Shown here one piece after another: positions 27,197-37,860 of a DNA stretch of 64,000 nt. Below the pieces are notes generated by a model, which was not told the DNA's origin, ran no database searches, and saw nothing but the letters and a program-made list of their open reading frames with translations. This DNA is from JBCDBD01 sp039184335 (lineage in GTDB: Bacteria; Bacteroidota; Bacteroidia; Flavobacteriales; Flavobacteriaceae), in NCBI GenBank assembly GCA_039184335.1, contig JBCDBD010000014.1:5339-69338 (forward strand), written 5' to 3'. The first letter of the stretch is position 1; every line of letters starts with the position of its first letter. The position numbers and the translations under genes were made by a program.

Positions 27197-29674
27197 TTAC
27201 TTTCTAGCCTTTGTTTTTTTATTTGGCGCTTTTTTGTCAAGCAATGTCTTTGCTTCCTCTAGGGAGATCTTTGACGCATCGACATCTTTGGACAGCTCCA
27301 CTTTAACCCTTCCCTTTAAGATGTTGTGCCTGCCCCATCTTGCCTTTTCGATACGTATGCCTTCTTCGGGCCATTCTTGTACCAGCTTTTCGGCCTCTTT
27401 GATCTTTTTGGCCTCAATAAGCTCTTTGATGTCTTTTTCAGAAAGATGGTCAAAGTCATATTTTTTGTTCACGTTGATGAACATCCCATCCCATTTGATA
27501 AATGGGCCAAACCTTCCTTTTCCCTTTGTCACATCCTTACCTTCATAAACTGCAATTGGGGCATCGGCCTTTTGCTTTGCCTTGATCAATTCAATAGCAC
27601 GATCTAAATCTACATCAAAGGCACTTTCACCGGGTTCCAAAGAGATAAACTTTTTGCCAAACCTGACATAGGGACCATATCGCCCTACATTGGCTTCAAT
27701 TTCCTCACCTTCATAGACTCCTAATTTTCGGGGCAGCCTAAAAAGGTCCATGGCCTCTTCAAAGGTAATGGTGGTAATGGACTGTTCGGGCAACAAACTG
27801 GCAAACAAAGGTTTTTCATCTTCATCGACAGTACCTATCTGCACCATGGGACCAAAACGACCCAACCTAGCAGCAACCTGTCTTCCCGTTTTTGGGTCAG
27901 TACCCAACACGCGCTCTCCACTGGCCCGTTCTGCATTTTCCTCGACATCCAAAACATTGGGGTGGAAATCTTTGTAAAACTCACGCATTACCTTTTGCCA
28001 ATCTTCATCACCTGTGGCAATTTCGTCAAAGTCCTCTTCAACCTTAGCGGTAAAATTGTAATCTAAGATATTGGTAAAGTGGTCGACCAAAAAATCATTG
28101 ACAATCATCCCGATATCCGTGGGGACCAACTTGCCTTTTTCTGAACCGATGGTTTCAGAAAGCAAATTTTCTTCTATCACCCCTGAGCTTAAAACCAATT
28201 GAAGGTATTTTCGTTCAAGTCCTTCAACCGTTCCTTTTTCCACATAACCCCGGTTCTGAATGGTTGAAATCGTAGGAGCGTATGTTGACGGTCTTCCGAT
28301 ACCCAATTCTTCCAATTTCTTTACCAATGAAGCCTCGGTATAGCGATAGGGGGGCCTTGAGAACCGCTCTGTGGCGGTCATCAAAACATTGGACAACCGA
28401 TCACCTATCTGCATCGCAGGCAGCATGCCCTCTTGTTCTTCCGTTTTATCTTCATCATCGACCCCTTCTAAATATACTTTTAAGAACCCATCAAATTTTA
28501 CCACTTCTCCGCTCGCGCTGAATTCTTCACCATGCGTGCTTGCCTTAATCTTGACGTTGGTACGCTCTAATTGTGCATCGCTCATTTGCGATGCCAAAGT
28601 GCGCTTCCAAATCAATTCGTACAATTTTGCCTGGTCTCTTTCCAAAGATGGCGATTGTAGTTTCATATCGGTAGGGCGTACGGCCTCATGTGCTTCTTGC
28701 GCCCCTTTCGATTTACCGGTATAATTTCTCACCTTACTGTACTCTTCACCATAGTTCTCTACAATGGCATTTTTAGCGGCATTCAATGCTTCATTGGAAA
28801 GGTTGACACTATCAGTTCTCATATAGGTAATCAAACCAGCCTCATAGAGCCGTTGTGCCACTTGCATGGTACGACCCACGGAAAAGTATAGTTTTCTAGC
28901 TGCTTCTTGTTGCAATGTCGATGTCGTAAACGGTGGTGCTGGAGACTTTTTAGCAGGTTTTTTGGCGAGGTTTGCCACAGAGAAATCAGCCCCTATATGT
29001 TGCCTTAAGAATAGTTCTGCCTGCTCCCTTATCGGAAACGTTTTGTTCAATTTTGCAGAAAATACGCTTCCTTGCCCTGTCTTGAATTCTGCACGTATCT
29101 TAAACGAGCGTTCAGCGACAAACTTTTCGATTTCACGTTCTCTCTCAACAATCAAACGTACCGCGACAGATTGCACCCTGCCCGCCGAAAGCCCTGGCTT
29201 GATTTTTTTCCAGAGCACTGGTGAGAGTTCATAACCCACCAATCGATCCAAGACCCTTCTGGCCTGTTGGGCATTTACCAAATTATAATTGATTTCCCTA
29301 GGACTTTCTATCGCTTTTTGGATAGCTGCCTTGGTAATCGAGTTGAAAACAATTCTTTTGATCTTTTTTTCATCCAGTTTCAGCTCTTCTGCCAAATGCC
29401 AGGAAATGGCTTCCCCTTCACGATCTTCATCACTCGCAAGCCATATCGTATCCGCTTTTTTTGCCAAATCCCTCAACTTTTTGACCAAAGCTTTCTTGTC
29501 TTTATCAACGATGTATTTGGGTGCAAACCCATTATCCACATCGACACCCAATTCTTTTGAAGGCAAATCAGCGATGTGGCCAAAACTTGATTCCACTTGG
29601 TAATCTTTTCCTAAAAAACGTTCGATGGTCTTTGCTTTTGCCGGAGACTCTACAATGACTAAATTCTTTGGCAT
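27197..29674 (-). CDS. topA: DNA topoisomerase I
   Basis: This 825-residue type IA topoisomerase opens with the TOPRIM motif LVIVESPAKAKTIERFLG and continues with acidic TOPRIM residues in SDEDREGEAISWHLAEE. The active-site Tyr lies in YEAGLITYMRTDSVNLS. C-terminal repeats of the form GRFGPxVxxG replace the usual Cys zinc fingers, and a Lys-rich tail ends the protein. It relaxes negative supercoils. The length and domain order are normal. It is followed by the arginase-like gene after only three bases, so the two are probably co-transcribed. Confidence 0.97.
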   Translation of the reverse strand: MPKNLVIVESPAKAKTIERFLGKDYQVESSFGHIADLPSKELGVDVDNGFAPKYIVDKDKKALVKKLRDLAKKADTIWLASDEDREGEAISWHLAEELKLDEKKIKRIVFNSITKAAIQKAIESPREINYNLVNAQQARRVLDRLVGYELSPVLWKKIKPGLSAGRVQSVAVRLIVEREREIEKFVAERSFKIRAEFKTGQGSVFSAKLNKTFPIREQAELFLRQHIGADFSVANLAKKPAKKSPAPPFTTSTLQQEAARKLYFSVGRTMQVAQRLYEAGLITYMRTDSVNLSNEALNAAKNAIVENYGEEYSKVRNYTGKSKGAQEAHEAVRPTDMKLQSPSLERDQAKLYELIWKRTLASQMSDAQLERTNVKIKASTHGEEFSASGEVVKFDGFLKVYLEGVDDEDKTEEQEGMLPAMQIGDRLSNVLMTATERFSRPPYRYTEASLVKKLEELGIGRPSTYAPTISTIQNRGYVEKGTVEGLERKYLQLVLSSGVIEENLLSETIGSEKGKLVPTDIGMIVNDFLVDHFTNILDYNFTAKVEEDFDEIATGDEDWQKVMREFYKDFHPNVLDVEENAERASGERVLGTDPKTGRQVAARLGRFGPMVQIGTVDEDEKPLFASLLPEQSITTITFEEAMDLFRLPRKLGVYEGEEIEANVGRYGPYVRFGKKFISLEPGESAFDVDLDRAIELIKAKQKADAPIAVYEGKDVTKGKGRFGPFIKWDGMFINVNKKYDFDHLSEKDIKELIEAKKIKEAEKLVQEWPEEGIRIEKARWGRHNILKGRVKVELSKDVDASKISLEEAKTLLDKKAPNKKTKARK

Positions 29675-29693
29675 GAAATCGATTTTGAGGTAA

Positions 29694-29701
29694 CAAAAGT
29701 A
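29694..29701 (-). promoter_or_regulatory. Candidate -7 element for topA
   Basis: Minus-strand TACTTTTG matches TAnnTTTG and lies 20-27 bases upstream of the topA ATG. The -33 region is A/T-rich with no clear TTG. Confidence 0.4.
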
Positions 29702-29742
29702 TATGAATTTTTTTATTGTCGATTTTGCTTGCCTCCAGTATC

Positions 29743-29772
29743 AAAAAAAATGCCCCACGTGAATGGGGCATT
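29743..29772 (-). terminator. Rho-independent terminator after the LVIVD gene
   Basis: AATGCCCCA (29749-29757), a six-base loop and TGGGGCATT (29764-29772) form a perfect 9-bp stem. On the minus strand the hairpin is followed by a run of T (29743-29748). It ends the LVIVD transcript 22 bases past its stop. Confidence 0.9.
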
Positions 29773-29793
29773 TCATTGCATAACCACACTGCC

Positions 29794-31071
29794 TCAATTC
29801 AGCTGAAATTCACTGATTTGCCTAATACCATCCACTAAGTACTCATATTGGTAAAGTATTCCATCACCTACCATAAGTAAATTGTCCTTTAAGGGTATTA
29901 CATCAAACGTAACGATATCTTTAAAATGATCTAATACCTCAATGTTCGGAGCGGCCGATTTATCATACACTTTTAAACCAGAAGACCCATCACAGATAAA
30001 GAGCTTATCACCTTTGATGCCCAGACCATAAGGTTCATCCATAGGGTAAATGACTTCCAGTTTGGGCATGGTTATCGTTGAAATATCTATGATATAAAGC
30101 CCACTTTCTGTCGCACCACAAAAATTGCCCCCACGCAGGGTAACATATACATGACTGTCATCTACGACCACGGGGTCGCATGCGGTGCCGTGTTGAAATT
30201 CAGCTACATAGGTTGGTGTGGACGGAGCGGTGATATCATAGATATACATTCCCTGCATGCTGCCCAAAAATAAATGTGCACCCCTATTGAATATGGTCTC
30301 TATATCAAAACCAACGAAAACATCTTCCAAATCCTTGGGGCTTTCCAAATCTGAAATGTCAAAAACATTGATGTTATGGCTGTCAACCACATAAAGATGA
30401 TCGTCAACAATTTTAAAACGTGCCAAAGAACCCCCTTGGCCCACATCACCACTGTTTTCAAAAGACCCCGCATCATTAATGGTAGCCAAATCATCCCAAG
30501 CGTCATATTGGGGTACTGCCCTTCTTTCTTCAACTACCTCCCAACCCAACAACACCTCATTTTCAAAGTCGATCTCATCAAAATCATAAATGTCTGCCTG
30601 TGGCCAGGCAATATCGGTAACCCCAAAGCCAAACCAAAAATTTTCAGGAAAGACCCCTTCAAGCCAGTCCACTATTTTTACATCAGAAATATCAGCGATA
30701 TCCAAGACCACCAAATCTGCCAAACTATCGGCATACAGGTAATCGTCCTTGATGGAAATATCGACATTGCCCGCAATCTTGATAAAGGATATTTTCTCTG
30801 GGGATTCAGGATTGCTGTTATCAATAACGTGTACGCCCCTATTCTTATCATTCACAAAGACATAGTCTTTGTAAGCGTACATTTTTCCTGACTCAATGAT
30901 TGGCGTCGAATCAACGACCTGTACACTGGTCTCTCGATATTCATCTTTCGAAACTGTCAATGGTTTTGCCACTAAAAAGTTGGCAAACACTACATCGGCA
31001 TTATCATCATCTTCGCAGGAAAATAACATGAGAATGCAGCTGAATGTGATAAAAAAGCCTTTTGATTTCAT
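29794..31071 (-). CDS. LVIVD-repeat beta-propeller lipoprotein
   Basis: The protein has 425 residues with a lipoprotein signal (LMLFSC, Cys 19) followed by acidic residues. It contains repeated blade-like units with the LVIVD pattern, such as DYVFVNDKNRGVHVIDNSNP, DYLYADSLADLVVLDIADI, HLYVVDSHNINVFDISDL and KLFICDGSSGLKVYDKS. A surface or periplasmic beta-propeller is predicted. The function is unknown. It stands alone, divergent from miaB and ended by its own terminator. Confidence 0.85.
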   Translation of the reverse strand: MKSKGFFITFSCILMLFSCEDDDNADVVFANFLVAKPLTVSKDEYRETSVQVVDSTPIIESGKMYAYKDYVFVNDKNRGVHVIDNSNPESPEKISFIKIAGNVDISIKDDYLYADSLADLVVLDIADISDVKIVDWLEGVFPENFWFGFGVTDIAWPQADIYDFDEIDFENEVLLGWEVVEERRAVPQYDAWDDLATINDAGSFENSGDVGQGGSLARFKIVDDHLYVVDSHNINVFDISDLESPKDLEDVFVGFDIETIFNRGAHLFLGSMQGMYIYDITAPSTPTYVAEFQHGTACDPVVVDDSHVYVTLRGGNFCGATESGLYIIDISTITMPKLEVIYPMDEPYGLGIKGDKLFICDGSSGLKVYDKSAAPNIEVLDHFKDIVTFDVIPLKDNLLMVGDGILYQYEYLVDGIRQISEFQLN

Positions 31072-31163
31072 AGTTGTTTAATTTTTTTGGATAGAATTTG
31101 CCATTAAGATGGTAATCGTTAAACAAAGTTGCGCTTAATCACAAATTAAAATAACCTGTCAAA

Positions 31164-31195
31164 TTGTCACTATTATGGATTATGCATTATCTTTG
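31164..31195 (+). promoter_or_regulatory. Promoter of miaB with -33 TTG and -7 TATCTTTG
   Basis: TTG at 31164-31166 and TATCTTTG at 31188-31195 match the Bacteroidota promoter TTG-N17-23-TAnnTTTG with 21 bases between. Transcription would start near 31202, so the true miaB start must be at or beyond 31212; an N-terminal extension from TTG 31164 is ruled out. This is the best promoter match in the window. Confidence 0.65.
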
Positions 31196-31211
31196 CTCCC
31201 CTTATCAACAT

Positions 31212-32681
31212 ATGATGAACCACAATCAAGGTATCGAAAAGGTAATCGATGAGACCGTTCAGGGAACGACACTGAAGTTGGAAAAAAACAATAAGAATAC
31301 CCGAAAGCTGTATATAGAGAGCTATGGGTGCCAAATGAATTTTTCTGACAGTGAAATTGTCGCCTCTATATTGGCAAACGAAGGTTTTAATACCACGCAA
31401 GAATTAAGCGAAGCTGATCTGGTATTGGTCAACACCTGTTCTATAAGGGAAAAGGCAGAAATCACTGTTCGAAAGCGATTGGAAAAATTCAATGCGGTCA
31501 AAAAGACCAACCCACACATGAAGGTCGGTGTCTTGGGCTGTATGGCCGAACGCTTGAAAAGCAAGTTCTTGGAAGAGGAAAAAATTGTGGACATGGTTGT
31601 TGGCCCTGATGCCTACAAAGACCTACCGAACCTGATCCAAGAAATTGATGAAGGAAGAAATGCGGTCAATGTCATCTTATCCAAAGAGGAAACGTACGGT
31701 GATATCGCCCCGGTACGATTGAACTCCAATGGGGTCACTGCTTTTGTATCTATCACCAGGGGATGCGACAACATGTGCACCTTTTGTGTTGTCCCCTTTA
31801 CCCGTGGCCGTGAACGCAGTCGAAATCCGTTATCCATCATTGAAGAGGTCAATGACCTATGTAAAAAGGGGTTTAAGGAAATTACCCTTTTGGGGCAGAA
31901 TGTCGATAGCTACCTATGGTATGGTGGTGGTCTTAAAAAAGATTTTGAAAAAGCTTCTGACATACAAAAAGCCACTGCGGTCAATTTTGCCAAGTTGTTG
32001 GAAATGGTCGCCCGTGAACAACCCAAGATGCGTATTCGGTTCTCGACCTCAAACCCCCAGGATATGACCTTGGATGTTATCGAGACCATGGCCAAATTTG
32101 AAAACATATGCAACTACATACACCTACCTGTTCAAAGTGGCAGTAATCGAATCTTAAAGGCCATGAACCGATTGCACACACGTGAGGAATACTTTGAGTT
32201 GATCGACAACATTCGTAAGATAATTCCAGATTGCGCCATCAGCCAAGACATGATCGCAGGCTTTCCAAACGAAAGTGAAGAAGACCATCAAGACACCCTG
32301 TCACTGATGGAGTATGTGAAATACGATTTTGGCTTTATGTTTGCCTATTCAGAACGCCCGGGGACCTTGGCCGCCAGAAAATTGGAAGATAATGTGCCAG
32401 AGAGAACCAAAAAAAGAAGACTCCGCGAGATCATCGCATTGCAACAACAACATGGCCTTTATAGAACAAAACAGCATATCGGCAAAATAGAAGAGGTATT
32501 GATCGAGGGCACTTCTAAAAAATCTGATGCCCACTGGATGGGACGTAATTCACAAAACACGGTTGTGGTATTCCCAAAAGAACAGTACAGTATCGGTAAT
32601 TTTGTCAATGTAAGCATACATGACTGTACTTCAGCTACCTTGATTGGCGAAGCAGTAGGACTCTCAATAAACAATTCATAG
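31212..32681 (+). CDS. miaB: tRNA-2-methylthio-N6-dimethylallyladenosine synthase MiaB
   Basis: The protein is about 489 residues. The UPF0004 domain carries its three cluster Cys in [18 protein letters not shown] and GVLGCMAE. The radical-SAM motif is [20 protein letters not shown], and a TRAM domain follows ([20 protein letters not shown]). It adds a methylthio group to i6A37 of tRNAs reading UNN codons. ATG 31212 (or 31215) is preferred because the promoter lies just upstream; the leader would be very short. It starts a compact plus-strand run ending at secG. Confidence 0.96.
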   Translation: MMNHNQGIEKVIDETVQGTTLKLEKNNKNTRKLYIESYGCQMNFSDSEIVASILANEGFNTTQELSEADLVLVNTCSIREKAEITVRKRLEKFNAVKKTNPHMKVGVLGCMAERLKSKFLEEEKIVDMVVGPDAYKDLPNLIQEIDEGRNAVNVILSKEETYGDIAPVRLNSNGVTAFVSITRGCDNMCTFCVVPFTRGRERSRNPLSIIEEVNDLCKKGFKEITLLGQNVDSYLWYGGGLKKDFEKASDIQKATAVNFAKLLEMVAREQPKMRIRFSTSNPQDMTLDVIETMAKFENICNYIHLPVQSGSNRILKAMNRLHTREEYFELIDNIRKIIPDCAISQDMIAGFPNESEEDHQDTLSLMEYVKYDFGFMFAYSERPGTLAARKLEDNVPERTKKRRLREIIALQQQHGLYRTKQHIGKIEEVLIEGTSKKSDAHWMGRNSQNTVVVFPKEQYSIGNFVNVSIHDCTSATLIGEAVGLSINNS

Positions 32682-32690
32682 ACCACACCA

Positions 32691-33965
32691 TTGGAAAACG
32701 TACAATCGACAAAACAGCGTTTTGAGCTTATAGGCAATGACATAAAACTGAATCGTGCCATTGAAAAGGCCATTCAGGTAGCCCCCACCGACATTTCAGT
32801 TTTGGTAACCGGTGAAAGTGGTGTCGGAAAAGAGGCCATTCCAAAGATCATCCATTCCATTTCGCATCGAAAACATGCCAAATATATTGCGGTCAACTGT
32901 GGGGCCATACCCGAAGGCACCATCGACAGTGAACTTTTTGGACATGAAAAGGGAGCCTTTACCGGAGCTACACAAACACGAAGGGGCTATTTTGAAGTAG
33001 CTGATGGAGGAACCATTTTTTTGGACGAAGTAGGAGAACTTCCCTTGACCACGCAAGTCCGTTTATTGCGGGTGTTGGAAAACGGGGAGTTTTTAAAGGT
33101 GGGTTCCTCCCAGGTTCAAAAAACCAATGTCCGTATTGTTGCGGCTACCAATATCAATATGTTCGAGGCTATAAAAAGGGAAAAATTTCGAGAAGATCTC
33201 TATTACAGGTTAAGCACTGTAGAAATCAACATTCCTCCCTTACGTGAGCGTCAAAACGATATTCACTTGCTGTTTCGAAAGTTCGCATCGGATTTCGGGC
33301 AAAAATATAAAATGCCAACCATACGCCTAGAAGATGAAGCCATACAGCTATTGTTGAAATATCGATGGCCGGGCAATATTAGGCAGCTCCGTAATATTGC
33401 AGAACAGATTTCAGTGCTTGAAAAAAAACGTGTGGTCTCTTCAACCACCTTGCACGGTTATCTGCCCAACGCCAATGCGTCAAATTTGCCCGCTGTGGTC
33501 AGTACAGGTAAAAAAGAGAGTGACTTTAGCAATGAGCGTGAAATTCTCTACAAAGTGCTTTTTGACATGAAAGGGGACCTTAACGACTTGAAAAAGTTGA
33601 CCTTGGAGCTGCTCAAGAACAATGACACCACGAAGGTACAGGAAGAGAACGAGACCCTTATCAGAAAAATATATGGTGATAGCAATGAAACTGGAGGCCA
33701 AGAAAGGGAAAATGTGACCGAAGTCTTGCAATTACCTGAACCCATCATTGAGAATACCGCGGTCATAGCCCCTACAGTACCAGAAGATCGGTATCATTTT
33801 GCAGAGGAAATACAAGAAGAAGAAACATTATCTTTACAGGAAAAGGAAATAGAACTGATCAAAAAATCGCTGGAACGCAACCGTGGAAAACGAAAAGCTG
33901 CCGCTGCTGAGCTTGGCATTTCAGAACGAACACTATACCGAAAGATAAAACAATATGATCTATAA
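32691..33965 (+). CDS. Sigma-54-dependent transcriptional activator (AAA+ with Fis-type HTH)
   Basis: This 424-residue protein starts directly with the AAA+ domain and lacks a receiver or sensor domain. Walker A is GESGVGKE (residues 41-48), the sigma-54 contact loop GAFTGA is at 88-93 and Walker B is TIFLDEVGE. The C-terminus carries a Fis-type helix-turn-helix (GKRKAAAAELGISERTLYRK). The start is TTG at 32691, ten bases after miaB; no better ATG fits the conserved N-terminus. It should open sigma-54 promoters, perhaps with activity set by interaction partners or expression. A sigma-54-like site lies upstream of groES, about 1.9 kb downstream. Confidence 0.92.
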   Translation: MENVQSTKQRFELIGNDIKLNRAIEKAIQVAPTDISVLVTGESGVGKEAIPKIIHSISHRKHAKYIAVNCGAIPEGTIDSELFGHEKGAFTGATQTRRGYFEVADGGTIFLDEVGELPLTTQVRLLRVLENGEFLKVGSSQVQKTNVRIVAATNINMFEAIKREKFREDLYYRLSTVEINIPPLRERQNDIHLLFRKFASDFGQKYKMPTIRLEDEAIQLLLKYRWPGNIRQLRNIAEQISVLEKKRVVSSTTLHGYLPNANASNLPAVVSTGKKESDFSNEREILYKVLFDMKGDLNDLKKLTLELLKNNDTTKVQEENETLIRKIYGDSNETGGQERENVTEVLQLPEPIIENTAVIAPTVPEDRYHFAEEIQEEETLSLQEKEIELIKKSLERNRGKRKAAAAELGISERTLYRKIKQYDL

Positions 33966-33966
33966 A

Positions 33967-34485
33967 ATGTTGAAGAAGGCCAGAATCACAGGGGCCGGTT
34001 TGACCATACTGTGGCTTTCGGGTTGTGGAGCCTATAATTTTTCTGGTGCAAGCACTGGAACTGCCCAGACATTTCAAGTCAATTTTTTTCAAAATTATGC
34101 CGATCAAAGTCCAGGCTCAACCATTGAACCTGGATTGGACAGGGACTTTACCTTGGCACTACAGGATCTCATCGCCAATTTGACCAGTCTTAATCTTACG
34201 GGGAGTAACGGAGACCTATTGTATGAAGGTGAAATTGTGGAATATCGGGTATCTCCCATGACCGCCACAGCTAACCAAACGGCTGCGCAAAATAGATTGA
34301 CCATGAGTGTCAACGTACGTTTTTACAATACGACCAAAGAAGACGCTGATTTTGAGAGGCGGTTTTCGTTTTTCTACGATTTTGATGCCAACCAGTTATT
34401 GGAATCGGTAAAAAGTGAGGCCCATGGGGTGCTCTTTGAACGTATTACACAAGATATTTTCAATGCATCTTTAGCAGATTGGTAG
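33967..34485 (+). CDS. lptE: LptE-like lipoprotein for LPS assembly
   Basis: The protein is about 172 residues, with a lipobox LSGC near residue 20 followed by AYNFSG. A central block with VNFFQNYA and EGEIVEYRVSPM matches the LptE family found in Flavobacteriia. It should help LptD place lipopolysaccharide at the outer membrane. The position between the sigma-54 activator and secG is, as I recall, a conserved arrangement. The alternative start at 33955 overlaps the previous gene; 33967 lies just after its stop. Confidence 0.8.
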   Translation: MLKKARITGAGLTILWLSGCGAYNFSGASTGTAQTFQVNFFQNYADQSPGSTIEPGLDRDFTLALQDLIANLTSLNLTGSNGDLLYEGEIVEYRVSPMTATANQTAAQNRLTMSVNVRFYNTTKEDADFERRFSFFYDFDANQLLESVKSEAHGVLFERITQDIFNASLADW

Positions 34486-34490
34486 TGTTT

Positions 34491-35360
34491 ATGAATGTTC
34501 CCGATTTTTTGCATATTCTACAAAAATCAGATACCATCCTGTCGCCAAGACAGACACGTGAACTGGAAGGGCTTATTGAAGAATATCCTTATTTTCAGGC
34601 AGCACGGGCATTACATCTCAAAGCCCTCAAAAACCTCAACAGCCACAAATACAATAATGCCTTAAAACGTACAGCGGCCCATACCGCAGATCGGGAGGTA
34701 CTGTTTGATTACATCACCTCAAATGAGTTTGTACAAAGCTCGATTGCAGATACCATATCAGGAAAATCATCAAGTATAAAGGAAAAAAAAATCATTTCAG
34801 AGGAGGTTGAACCAAGTCCTAAAGTCGAGACCATCCAGATTGCATCAAAAGAAAAGCCACTCCCCCAAAATATCAAAGACGCTGAGCAGATATTAAATCC
34901 GGCTTTATTCAAAACCAAAGAAGACCCTATTGAAGAGACCAAAAGGCCAAATAAAGACTTACAACTGGGCAGTCCGATCCCTTTTACCAAGAATGAAAGA
35001 CATTCTTTTACGGAATGGCTACAGTTGACCTCCATGAAAACAATCGAAAGACAAGCCAAGAATCCGGAAGAAGAATCGCAAAAGAAAAAGAAATTTGAAC
35101 TTTTGGACAAGTTCATCCAATCCAATCCGAGAATCGTCCCTAAAACGCATGCAAAGTCAAAGGTAAACATTAAAGAATCTTCAAAAATTGATAAAAATGA
35201 ATTGATGACCGAGACTTTGGCAAAGGTCTATCTGGAACAAAAAAAGTATAAGAAAGCGATTCAGGCCTTTAAAATATTGCGTTTGAAATATCCAGAAAAA
35301 AGTGGTTTCTTTGCGGATCAAATTCGGGCAGTCAAAGCACTGCAAAAAGAAAACGAATAG
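34491..35360 (+). CDS. Conserved hypothetical protein with helical repeats (TPR-like tail)
   Basis: This 289-residue protein has no signal peptide. The N-terminal part has helical-repeat character (LEGLIEEYPYFQAARALHLKAL), the middle is charged and likely disordered (EEVEPSPKVETIQIASKEK), and the end resembles a TPR unit (LAKVYLEQKKYKKAIQAFKILRLKYPEKSGFFADQIR). It is cytoplasmic by prediction. The ATG at 34491 is preferred over upstream TTG/GTG starts that overlap lptE. It is linked in order with lptE and secG, which suggests a role near envelope biogenesis, but the function is unknown. Confidence 0.7.
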   Translation: MNVPDFLHILQKSDTILSPRQTRELEGLIEEYPYFQAARALHLKALKNLNSHKYNNALKRTAAHTADREVLFDYITSNEFVQSSIADTISGKSSSIKEKKIISEEVEPSPKVETIQIASKEKPLPQNIKDAEQILNPALFKTKEDPIEETKRPNKDLQLGSPIPFTKNERHSFTEWLQLTSMKTIERQAKNPEEESQKKKKFELLDKFIQSNPRIVPKTHAKSKVNIKESSKIDKNELMTETLAKVYLEQKKYKKAIQAFKILRLKYPEKSGFFADQIRAVKALQKENE

Positions 35361-35364
35361 CGCA

Positions 35365-35736
35365 ATGAGTACATTTACCATTTTCTTGATTTTGATTATT
35401 GCTGTTTGCCTTTTATTGGTTTTGGTGATCATGGTACAAAATCCAAAAGGTGGAGGGTTATCTTCGTCTTTCGGTGGTGGCGGAAACCAAATTGTAGGGG
35501 GAGTGAAAAAAACCGGTGACTTTTTGGATAAAAGTACCTGGACCTTGGCCGGCCTATTGATTGTGTTGATACTGTTGTCGAACATTACCTTAAAGGGAAA
35601 TTATGGCCAGGCTGAATCAAAAGTGTTGCAAGGTGATGATATTGAGACTACAGTACCTGAGACCATCCCAGAGGAAGTACCTGAAGAAGTACCTTCTTCC
35701 GATAGCGGATTAAATCCTTTGGATACCATTCAGTAA
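35365..35736 (+). CDS. secG: Preprotein translocase subunit SecG
   Basis: The protein has 123 residues and two transmembrane helices (about residues 3-22 and 56-75) flanking the SecG loop VMVQNPKGGGLSSSFGGGG and KKTGDFLDKSTW. It is an auxiliary subunit of the SecYEG channel. The C-terminal tail is acidic and proline-rich (ETIPEEVPEEVPSSDSG), longer than in E. coli. The start is five bases after the previous stop. A hairpin terminator follows. Confidence 0.95.
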   Translation: MSTFTIFLILIIAVCLLLVLVIMVQNPKGGGLSSSFGGGGNQIVGGVKKTGDFLDKSTWTLAGLLIVLILLSNITLKGNYGQAESKVLQGDDIETTVPETIPEEVPEEVPSSDSGLNPLDTIQ

Positions 35737-35755
35737 TACTGTAAAATAATTAGGG

Positions 35756-35786
35756 ATGCCAGCTCAGATGACAAGCTGGCATTTTT
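35756..35786 (+). terminator. Rho-independent terminator after secG
   Basis: ATGCCAGCT (35756-35764), a 9-base loop and AGCTGGCAT (35774-35782) form a perfect 9-bp stem followed by TTTTT. It separates the miaB-secG run from groES. Confidence 0.88.
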
Positions 35787-35815
35787 GTTTTAGCATATTG
35801 TCAGTTTTTCGGTAA

Positions 35816-35830
35816 TGGCACAATTTCTGT
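35816..35830 (+). promoter_or_regulatory. Sigma-54-like promoter upstream of groES
   Basis: TGGCACAATTTCTGT carries the -24 GG (35817-35818) and, ten bases on, GT in place of the -12 GC of sigma-54 promoters (TGGCAC-N5-TTGC). The predicted start would fall near 35841, 35 bases before the groES ATG. A weak -7 look-alike TAATTTCG (35835-35842) overlaps that point. The mismatch at -12 keeps this tentative. Confidence 0.4.
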
Positions 35831-35875
35831 CTAATAATTTCGAGAATTTTAAAACTAATACCTAAAATTTAAAAT

Positions 35876-36154
35876 ATGTCTAAAGTTAACATCAAACCAT
35901 TGGCAGATAGGGTTCTTGTAGAACCTATGGCCGCTGAGACCAAGACTGCATCTGGTATCATCATACCTGATACGGCCAAAGAAAAACCACAAAAAGGGAA
36001 AGTTGTCGCTGTCGGCCCTGGCACCAAGGATGAAAAAGTCACCGTTAAGGTCGGGGACACTGTTCTTTATGGAAAGTATTCTGGCACGGAACTCAAATTA
36101 GAAGGTGCTGACTATTTGATGATGCGCGAAAGTGACATTTTAGCAATTGTATAA
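35876..36154 (+). CDS. groS: Co-chaperonin GroES
   Basis: This 92-residue protein shows the classic GroES pattern ([15 protein letters not shown], then [24 protein letters not shown] and the dome region). It forms the heptameric lid on GroEL. It lies 21 bases before groEL and opens the operon. It is preceded by a sigma-54-like site and the secG terminator. Confidence 0.98.
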   Translation: MSKVNIKPLADRVLVEPMAAETKTASGIIIPDTAKEKPQKGKVVAVGPGTKDEKVTVKVGDTVLYGKYSGTELKLEGADYLMMRESDILAIV

Positions 36155-36169
36155 CAAAAAATCAACTAA

Positions 36170-37807
<1,638 letters not shown>

Positions 37808-37830
37808 TACCGAAAATGGATATCAAAAGA

Positions 37831-37860
37831 AAAACCGCACCTAAACAGTGCGGTTTTTTT
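37831..37860. terminator. Bidirectional terminator between groEL and the HMA-MauE gene
   Basis: AAAACCGCAC (37831-37840), a 7-base loop and GTGCGGTTTT (37848-37857) form a 10-bp stem with T runs on the plus side and A runs on the other. It serves groEL, and the minus-strand stop at 37859 lies right beside it. Confidence 0.88.
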
